64,000 nucleotides of DNA, from positions 744,001-808,000 of the forward strand of contig NZ_FOYL01000004.1 of the NCBI RefSeq assembly GCF_900115955.1. Direction: 5' to 3'. Shown here in pieces: positions 58,280 to 64,000 of this stretch. This DNA is from Lentzea waywayandensis (GTDB lineage: Bacteria > Actinomycetota > Actinomycetes > Mycobacteriales > Pseudonocardiaceae). The notes beneath the pieces were generated by a model. The model saw only the letters and a list, made by a program, of their open reading frames with translations, did no database searches and had not been told where the DNA came from. The stretch's first letter is position 1. Each line of letters starts with the position of its first letter. Both the position numbers and the translations under genes were made by a program.

Positions 58280-60445
58280 ATGACCGATCGGGTTGACCAC
58301 CGGGTGCGTGAGGACCGCTCTCCTTTGGACCCGGCCGTACTGGCCGGTGCCGAGTCGTTCGCGCGCAGCTGGGCCACGGCCGTGATCGGGTCGAGCTACG
58401 TCCCCATGACCAGGGCCGAGGTGGCGCAGCACCTCCAGGACCTCACCGAGCTGCTCGTCGAGGCGCTGTTCGCGAGCCCGTTCCGCACGGCACCCGGCTA
58501 CGAGATCGGCTCACGGCTGGTCGACGCGCACTTCACCGGCACCGACACGCTGGGCCGCACCGTCCAGCTGCTCGGCGACGACCTGCTGGGCGAGCTGGGC
58601 TTCCCCGGCGACGAGCGGTTGCACTCCCGGCTGGCGGCCCTGCAGGGCGCGCTGGCCGCCGGATACGCCCGCGCGTTGCGGGAACGCACCCTCGCCGAGC
58701 AGGAGGCGATCAGGGCGGCCGTCCTGGACGCCCGCGACCAGGCGGAGGCGGCGCTGCGGGCCTCGGAGGCCCGGTTCCGCGCCATGTTCACCGAGGCCGC
58801 GATCGGCATCGGCATCGCGGCCATCGACGGCCGGATACTGGACGTCAACCAGGCCCTTCAGGACATGCTCGGGTTCAGCGTCGAGGAGATGCGCCAGTAC
58901 AACGTGCGCGACCTCATGCACCCCGAGGACGCGGGCAGCGTGTGGCGGCTCTACGACCAGCTCATCGCGGGCGAGTGCGACCACTACCGGGCCGAGAAGC
59001 GCTTCCACCGGGCCGACGGCGAGCAGGTGTGGACGCACCTGACGTTGTCGCTGGTCCGCGACGACCACGGCGAGCCGCAGTACCAGGTCGCGATGATCGA
59101 GGACGTCACCGACCGCCACCTGCTGCAGAACCGGCTGCGCTACCAGGCGCTGCACGACCCGCTGACCGGCCTGCCGAACCGGGCGCTGTTCCTCGAACGC
59201 CTCGGGCGCGTGTTCAACAACCGCGCCAAGCACGTGCGCGCCGGCCTCTGCTACCTCGACCTGGACGGTTTCAAGGTCATCAACGACTCGCTGGGCCACG
59301 ACATAGGGGATCAGCTGCTGGTCGAGGTCGGCCGCCGGCTCGACCACTCGGTGTCCGGCGAGGGCAAGCTGGTCGCGCGCATGGGCGGCGACGAGTTCGT
59401 GATCCTGGTCGAGGGCTCCTCCGGCGAGCAGGACATCGTCGACGTGGCGGGCCGCGTGCTGACCGAGCTGGAGGTGCCGATCCGCATCGCGGGCCACGAG
59501 CTCTCGGTGTCGGCGTCGATCGGCATCGTCGAACGGCAGCTGTCCGGCACGACGTCCGCGGACATGATGCGCGACGCGGACATCACGCTGTACTGGGCGA
59601 AAGCCGACGGCAAGGCGCGCTGGGCGCTGTACGACCCGGAGCGCAACGCCCGCGAGGTCGCCCGGTTCACGTTGTCCGCCACGATGCCGCGTGCCTTGGA
59701 ACGCGGCGAGTTCTACGTCGAGTACCAGCCGCTGGTGCGCCTGGAGGACTCCACCGTCACCGGTGTCGAGGCCCTGGTCCGCTGGCAGCACCCGGAGTTC
59801 GGGCGGCTCGCGCCGGACCGGTTCATCGAGCTCGCCGAGGAGACCGGCCTGATCGTCCCCTTGGGACGGTGGGTGCTGCGCAGGGCGTGCGAGGAAGCTC
59901 GGCGCTGGCTGGAGGAGTTCGGCGACGCGGCCCCGTTCGTGTCGGTGAACCTGGCCGTGCGGCAGTCCCGCGACCCCGAGCTGGTGCGCGACGTCAAGCA
60001 GATCCTCGACGAGTGCGCGCTACCGCCGCACCACCTCCAGCTGGAGCTCACCGAGTCGGCGATCATGGGCACCGCCGACGAGCCGCTGGAGGCGCTGCGG
60101 GCGTTGTGCGACATGGGTGTGCGCATCGCGATCGACGACTTCGGCACCGGCTACTCGAACCTGGCCTACCTCAAGCACCTGCCCGTGCACGAGCTGAAGA
60201 TCGCGGGCTCGTTCATGGAGGGGCTGCGGGCCGAGAACGAGGAAGACCCGGTCGACTCGCAGATCGTGGCGACGCTGGTGCAGCTCGCGCACGCACTCTC
60301 GTTGGGCGTCACGGCCGAGGGCGTGGAGACGCCCGCGCAGGCCGCTCGCCTGTTGCGCCTGGGATGTGACACGGGCCAGGGCTGGTTCTTCGCCCGCCCT
60401 GGCCCGCCGGAGAACATCGACAGTCTCCTGCGCGGAGACCTCTAG
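58280..60445 (+). CDS. PAS-GGDEF-EAL cyclic-di-GMP protein
   Basis: 721 residues. A helical N-terminal part (1-150) unlike any named domain, a PAS domain (about 160-280, RFRAMFTEAAIGIGIAAIDGRI, VNQALQDMLGFSVEEM), GGDEF (about 285-450, with intact MGGDEFV), and EAL (about 465-715, EALVRWQ, VNLAVRQS, ELTESAIMG, DDFGTGYSNLAYLKHLPVHELKI). Both sites look intact, so it may make and break c-di-GMP; in Streptomyces relatives these proteins tune development. GAGAAG precedes ATG 58280. Confidence 0.92.
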   Translation: MTDRVDHRVREDRSPLDPAVLAGAESFARSWATAVIGSSYVPMTRAEVAQHLQDLTELLVEALFASPFRTAPGYEIGSRLVDAHFTGTDTLGRTVQLLGDDLLGELGFPGDERLHSRLAALQGALAAGYARALRERTLAEQEAIRAAVLDARDQAEAALRASEARFRAMFTEAAIGIGIAAIDGRILDVNQALQDMLGFSVEEMRQYNVRDLMHPEDAGSVWRLYDQLIAGECDHYRAEKRFHRADGEQVWTHLTLSLVRDDHGEPQYQVAMIEDVTDRHLLQNRLRYQALHDPLTGLPNRALFLERLGRVFNNRAKHVRAGLCYLDLDGFKVINDSLGHDIGDQLLVEVGRRLDHSVSGEGKLVARMGGDEFVILVEGSSGEQDIVDVAGRVLTELEVPIRIAGHELSVSASIGIVERQLSGTTSADMMRDADITLYWAKADGKARWALYDPERNAREVARFTLSATMPRALERGEFYVEYQPLVRLEDSTVTGVEALVRWQHPEFGRLAPDRFIELAEETGLIVPLGRWVLRRACEEARRWLEEFGDAAPFVSVNLAVRQSRDPELVRDVKQILDECALPPHHLQLELTESAIMGTADEPLEALRALCDMGVRIAIDDFGTGYSNLAYLKHLPVHELKIAGSFMEGLRAENEEDPVDSQIVATLVQLAHALSLGVTAEGVETPAQAARLLRLGCDTGQGWFFARPGPPENIDSLLRGDL

Positions 60446-60449
60446 TTCG

Positions 60450-63089
60450 TCATCGCTTGCTCACGTTGTGCCCGGACACCTCGACCACCGGCTGCGCGCC
60501 GCCGAGGTCGGACGTCCGGTACTCGGCCCGGATCGTCTGCGTCTCACCGGGGAACAGCGTGATGTAGTTGTCGGACCAGTCGGCCGGCAGCACCTCGGGA
60601 CCACCCTGGCCCTTGCGCAGTGACGCGCGCAGGAAGAACGCCACGGACGTGCCGGTGTTCTTGATGGTCACGCTGGTGGCCTGCTTGCCGTTCGTGCCCG
60701 GCGTCGTGGTGGTGGACACCGACACCTGGCCCGCCTTCAGGCTGCTCAACGACTTCAGGTCCGTGTACTGGGCCTGCGGCGTGTAGTACCAGTCGCCGCC
60801 GTTGTAGTTCAGCGTGTCCGCCTTGGTGGACAGCCAGTAGACGTTGCGGTCGACCTCGTTGCCGTTCGCGTCCTTCAGCAGCAACCGCACGAAGTACGCC
60901 GACGAGAGCCCGGAAGGCTGCGGGAGGTTGCCGACCCGTACGGAACCGTTGGCCTTGGCCGGAACCGGACGCGTCTCGTTCGCCTTCTGCGTGCCGTCGG
61001 AGTTGAAGACCGTCACCTGGAGACTGAGGCCCTGCTTGGCTTCCAGGCCCATGTTCACCACGGCGAGCGACTTGTCGTCGTAGGAGTACTGGGCGTGCAA
61101 CGCCTTGTTCGCCGTCTTGGCACCGAAGTACGACCCCGCGGTCGCGAGGTTGTAGTTGTAGAGGTGCCAGAAGAGCTTGGGCCACGGGTCGTTCTGCATC
61201 CAGTAGATGACGCCCTGCGCCTGGTTCGCGCCGGTGTCGGAGAAGTCGCGGCCGAACGCCTCGAACTGCGCGCGGTTCGTCTCGTACTGCTGGAGCTGCG
61301 ACTTCTTGACGAAGTCGTCCACGTTGGACGGCTTGCCGTAGCGGTTGTCGAGCGCGGTGCCCCAGAAGCCGATCTTGCTGAAGTTGCCGGACGGCGACAG
61401 GTGGTACTGCGACGCGTTGTAGTCCGTCAGTTTGTTGATCTCGGCTTGGCTCAGGAACTTCTTGAGCTCGTCCATCTCCGGGATCGCGAGGCCGGGGCCG
61501 ATCTCGGACGCGAAGCCCGCCGAGCCGCCCTTCTGGTTGTTGTACCAGTAGACCGGCGGCTCCCACCAGTACGGGCCGTCCATCTTCATGCCCGAGTCAC
61601 CGAGCTTCGGCGAGCTGCGCCGGGCGGCCGCCGTGATGATCGGCGTCTGCCAGTCGGCGCGCTTCAGCGCGTCCAGGTAGATCGTCTCGACGGCGGCCAC
61701 CGGGGCCTCGTCCGAGCCGATCAGGAACGTGAACACGCTGGGGTGGTTGCGGATCCGCTTGGCCTCGCCCTCGGCGGACGCGCCCGCGACCCTCTTGTCC
61801 TCCGCCGAGAACCCGCCGGTGTTCTGCCACTTCGAGCAGCACTCCCAGCCGGTCATCAGCAGGATGCCGGCGCGGTCGGCCAGGTCGTAGATCTCGTCGT
61901 TCTCGGGCTTGCCCTCGAGCCGGATCGTGTTGAGACCCATGGACTTCGTCAGCTGGATCTCGTCGGCGATCTTCCGCACGTCGGTGCGCAGGAAGAGGTC
62001 CGACGCCCAGCCGCCGCCGCGGATCAGGATCGGCTTGCCGTTGATCTGGTACTGGACGTTGCCACTGATCATCTTCGAGGTGACCTCGCGGATGCCGAAC
62101 GTCGTCTTCTGCTCGTCGGACTTCGCGCCGGACACCGTCGCCACAGCAGTCGCGTCGTACAGCGGCTGCGCGCCCATCTGGTACGGCCACCAGATCTGCG
62201 GGTTGGCGACGGTGAGCGGGAACGTGACGGTCTTGGTCTCGTTCGCGGCCAGGCTCACGTTCTGGCTGTAGTTCTGGCCCGCCGCGCTGCCGGCGACGGT
62301 CGTGGTGACCGCGCCGCCGGTGTTGTTGCGCGCGTCCACCTTCACGGTGACCGTGGCGCTGTTCAGGTTCGGCAACGGCAGGTCGGAGAGCACGTGCAGG
62401 CCGCGCAACGAGACCGCGCCGCTCTGCACGATGTCGACGTCGCGGAAGAGGCCCTGGTTGCGGTCCGGCGGGAGCTGGGCCCAGTCGATGAAGTGGATCA
62501 CCAGGTCCTTGGCCGGGTCGGACGGCGACGCCTTGATGGCGAGCGCGTTGTCCCCCTTGCGCAGCAGGCTGGTGACGTTGAACTCGAACGTCGGGTACGC
62601 GCCGATGACGGTGTCGGTGCCGGCGACCTTCGTGCCGTTCAGCCACACCTCACCGCGGGAGATCACGCCGCCGTTGAGCTTGAGGAACGTGTTCACGCCC
62701 GGCTGCGGGTCGGCCTGGAAGACCTTGCGGTACCACCACGGCACCTTGAAGTCGTTGGCGTTGGCCTTCTTCAGGTTCTCCGAGTAGTTGACGTCCCCGT
62801 ACCTGTTGTTCGCGATCAGGCCGGCCATCACGGTCGACCGCGCGGGCACGGTCAGCCAGCCGGCGTCCGAGTACGCCGGGCCGGAGATCACGCTGCCGGC
62901 CTGCGTCGCGGTGGCGCTGGTCTGCATGCGCCAGTCCGGGATGGTGGAGGTCTGTCCTGGGACGGCGGCCACCTTGAGCGCCGCTCCGGTGCCGGGCACG
63001 GGACCCGCGTTGGCTGAGGTACCTGGCACCAGCAGGGCCAGACCCACCGCCGCCACGACCAGAGTCGGTAGTGGTCGGTTGCGCAGCAT
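60450..63089 (-). CDS. Secreted exo-beta-D-glucosaminidase (GH2)
   Basis: 879 residues, as in the Amycolatopsis CsxA enzyme. A signal peptide (LRNRPLPTLVVAAVGLALLVPGTSANA) precedes the GH2 sugar-binding, Ig-like and barrel domains. The acid/base Glu is in FLIGSDEAP and the nucleophile Glu in FASEIGPGLAIP, both as in exo-glucosaminidases. It releases glucosamine from the non-reducing end of chitosan. ATG at 63089 is the correct signal-peptide start; 26 extra codons upstream are discounted. Convergent with the GGDEF/EAL gene, four bases apart. Confidence 0.92.
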   Translation of the reverse strand: MLRNRPLPTLVVAAVGLALLVPGTSANAGPVPGTGAALKVAAVPGQTSTIPDWRMQTSATATQAGSVISGPAYSDAGWLTVPARSTVMAGLIANNRYGDVNYSENLKKANANDFKVPWWYRKVFQADPQPGVNTFLKLNGGVISRGEVWLNGTKVAGTDTVIGAYPTFEFNVTSLLRKGDNALAIKASPSDPAKDLVIHFIDWAQLPPDRNQGLFRDVDIVQSGAVSLRGLHVLSDLPLPNLNSATVTVKVDARNNTGGAVTTTVAGSAAGQNYSQNVSLAANETKTVTFPLTVANPQIWWPYQMGAQPLYDATAVATVSGAKSDEQKTTFGIREVTSKMISGNVQYQINGKPILIRGGGWASDLFLRTDVRKIADEIQLTKSMGLNTIRLEGKPENDEIYDLADRAGILLMTGWECCSKWQNTGGFSAEDKRVAGASAEGEAKRIRNHPSVFTFLIGSDEAPVAAVETIYLDALKRADWQTPIITAAARRSSPKLGDSGMKMDGPYWWEPPVYWYNNQKGGSAGFASEIGPGLAIPEMDELKKFLSQAEINKLTDYNASQYHLSPSGNFSKIGFWGTALDNRYGKPSNVDDFVKKSQLQQYETNRAQFEAFGRDFSDTGANQAQGVIYWMQNDPWPKLFWHLYNYNLATAGSYFGAKTANKALHAQYSYDDKSLAVVNMGLEAKQGLSLQVTVFNSDGTQKANETRPVPAKANGSVRVGNLPQPSGLSSAYFVRLLLKDANGNEVDRNVYWLSTKADTLNYNGGDWYYTPQAQYTDLKSLSSLKAGQVSVSTTTTPGTNGKQATSVTIKNTGTSVAFFLRASLRKGQGGPEVLPADWSDNYITLFPGETQTIRAEYRTSDLGGAQPVVEVSGHNVSKR

Positions 63090-63226
63090 ATCGCTCCTCG
63101 ACGCATCGGGGCGGCGGCGCTTCGGGGTATCGTAAAGAAGGTTTCCTTTTTGTGGGGTCGGCGGCAATGGACCTTATGGGTGACGCGGGACACGTCGTTC
63201 GCCACCCTCCGTGCCCGGTGATCCGA

Positions 63227-63232
63227 TATTTT
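63227..63232 (+). promoter_or_regulatory. -10 element for the DUF3558 lipoprotein gene
   Basis: TATTTT, seven bases before the ATG at 63240. Confidence 0.35.
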
Positions 63233-63239
63233 GGCCCGC

Positions 63240-63833
63240 ATGCGTCGACTTGCCGTCCCGTTCCTGCTGGCAGCGGTCCTGACCGGGTGTTCTTCGACAG
63301 AACCGGGGAAGCCCTCCGCAGGGGATCAGACGGGCTCCGCGCCGACGACCGGAACTTCTGCCGGTTCCGCTCCGGTGAACAGGCCCAAGGCCGTCGACCT
63401 GAAGACCGTCGACCCGTGCTCCCTGATCACGCCGGAGCAGAAGACCGCTCTGGGTTTGAGCACCGTCAAAGCGGGTACCCCGCTGCCCGTGTACGGGGAG
63501 GGGAGCAAGCGGTGCAACCAGAGCTATGTGGACCGCAAGTACATCGGCGACATCCACACGCTCCTCAACGGCGGCGTGGACAGGCTGAAGAAGACGACGG
63601 GTGAGTCGAAGCTCACCGCGCTTCAGATCGCGGGATATCCCGCCTACCTGACGCAGCGGGAGTCACCGGGATCAGCCGGCGCCTGTGAGATCTACATCGA
63701 CGCGAACGACGGCCAGTTGTTGCTGGTGGACGCGGTTGCGGGGTTCGCTGAGGACAGTGCGACGCTGGACGGCGCGTGCGAGCGGGCGAAGGCGCTGGCG
63801 GGGGCCGCGGGTGCCGTTCTCGCCACCAAGTGA
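63240..63833 (+). CDS. DUF3558 family lipoprotein
   Basis: 197 residues. Lipoprotein signal RRLAVPFLLAAVLTGC (C17), Gly/Ser/Thr linker to about 50, then TVDPCSLITPEQKTALGL, the DUF3558 start, with RCNQSYV and ACERAKALA as the later Cys blocks. Second complete family member in the window. It precedes a gene that leaves the window at 63960, which may be an ESX-type gene as at 29402. Confidence 0.88.
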   Translation: MRRLAVPFLLAAVLTGCSSTEPGKPSAGDQTGSAPTTGTSAGSAPVNRPKAVDLKTVDPCSLITPEQKTALGLSTVKAGTPLPVYGEGSKRCNQSYVDRKYIGDIHTLLNGGVDRLKKTTGESKLTALQIAGYPAYLTQRESPGSAGACEIYIDANDGQLLLVDAVAGFAEDSATLDGACERAKALAGAAGAVLATK

Positions 63834-63959
63834 CAGTTGAGTAGAAGTACGCACCTTGTACCGGGAACCGGCCACTCGCGTAATGCATCAGAGCTAAAGT
63901 CGTCCCAAAAGCACACACGGCCCGATTTTCTGGGGGGCCGTTACTGAGGAGGGTGTGCC

Positions 63960-64000
63960 GTGTTTCTCGCGGATGGTGGTGGAGGCGCGTCGTCGCCGCC
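63960..64000 (+). CDS. Start of a gene leaving the window
   Basis: GTG TTT CTC GCG GAT opens a reading frame (start of FLADGGGGASSPP) with AGGAGG at 63947-63952, seven bases upstream. Only 13 full codons are visible. The place after a DUF3558 lipoprotein gene suggests a type VII-type gene, but this is not provable here. Confidence 0.5.
   Translation, partial: MFLADGGGGASSP

Noticed and set aside
60450..63089. Chitosan-use gene cluster around the exo-glucosaminidase
   Set aside because: No sugar transporter, ROK/GntR regulator or other glycosidase lies beside it; it is a single gene here.

Overview
The window is high-GC DNA with many GTG and TTG starts, F420-type LLM oxidoreductase, EspG/DUF3558/WXG100-type secretion genes and a fba - DUF3151 - Rv0358-like - purA gene order that recalls the mycobacterial neighbourhood. 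This points to an actinomycete chromosome, most likely a filamentous Pseudonocardiales member (Lentzea, Saccharothrix or Amycolatopsis type). I see no rRNA, tRNA, insertion sequence, prophage or CRISPR array.

Layout. 1-6.2 kb: a truncated SigE-family sigma factor, a YciI protein, several oxidoreductases, class II fructose-bisphosphate aldolase (fba) and a divergent HxlR regulator/NAD(P)-binding protein pair. 6.2-15.1 kb: a polytopic membrane protein, DUF3151 protein, a 620-base non-coding stretch with a large composite palindrome, a FUSC protein, a secreted HNH nuclease, purA and a giant M48-type membrane protease. 15.2-18.8 kb: an ssuCBAD sulfonate-use operon. 18.8-21.5 kb: a glycerophosphodiesterase and a Na+/H+ antiporter gene cut by one amber codon. 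21.5-27.8 kb: UBP zinc finger protein, a TAXI-type TRAP transporter, purD with an ADP-ribosylglycohydrolase, and an AraC/GyrI-like regulator.

27.9-34.1 kb is the most unusual region: a type VII secretion (ESX) substrate cluster without the ESX membrane machinery. It holds a PE-like protein with a YxxxE signal, a DUF3558 lipoprotein, a PPE-like protein, an EspG chaperone, a small ESX-like protein and a WXG100/lytic-transglycosylase fusion. 34.1-38.5 kb: an aminotransferase flanked on both sides by short repeats, including an 18-unit 17-bp minisatellite, then a K+ channel, a HAD protein and threonine aldolase. 38.5-41.8 kb: two paralogous SigE-family sigma/membrane-protein pairs around a TetR regulator. 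41.8-52.9 kb: purB, purC and purSQL with small interspersed genes. 53-64 kb: a GH25 lysozyme, an aldo/keto reductase diverging from a LysR regulator, two tandem pentapeptide-type membrane proteins, a SAM methyltransferase, a GGDEF/EAL protein, a secreted exo-glucosaminidase, a DUF3558 lipoprotein and the first codons of a gene leaving the window.

Seven purine genes (purA, D, B, C, S, Q, L) occur as five separate transcription units within 42 kb. Many genes have a TANNNT -10 element only 6-9 bases before the start codon, so leaderless transcription seems common. Convergent gene pairs often overlap at their 3' ends, by 8 to 222 bases.
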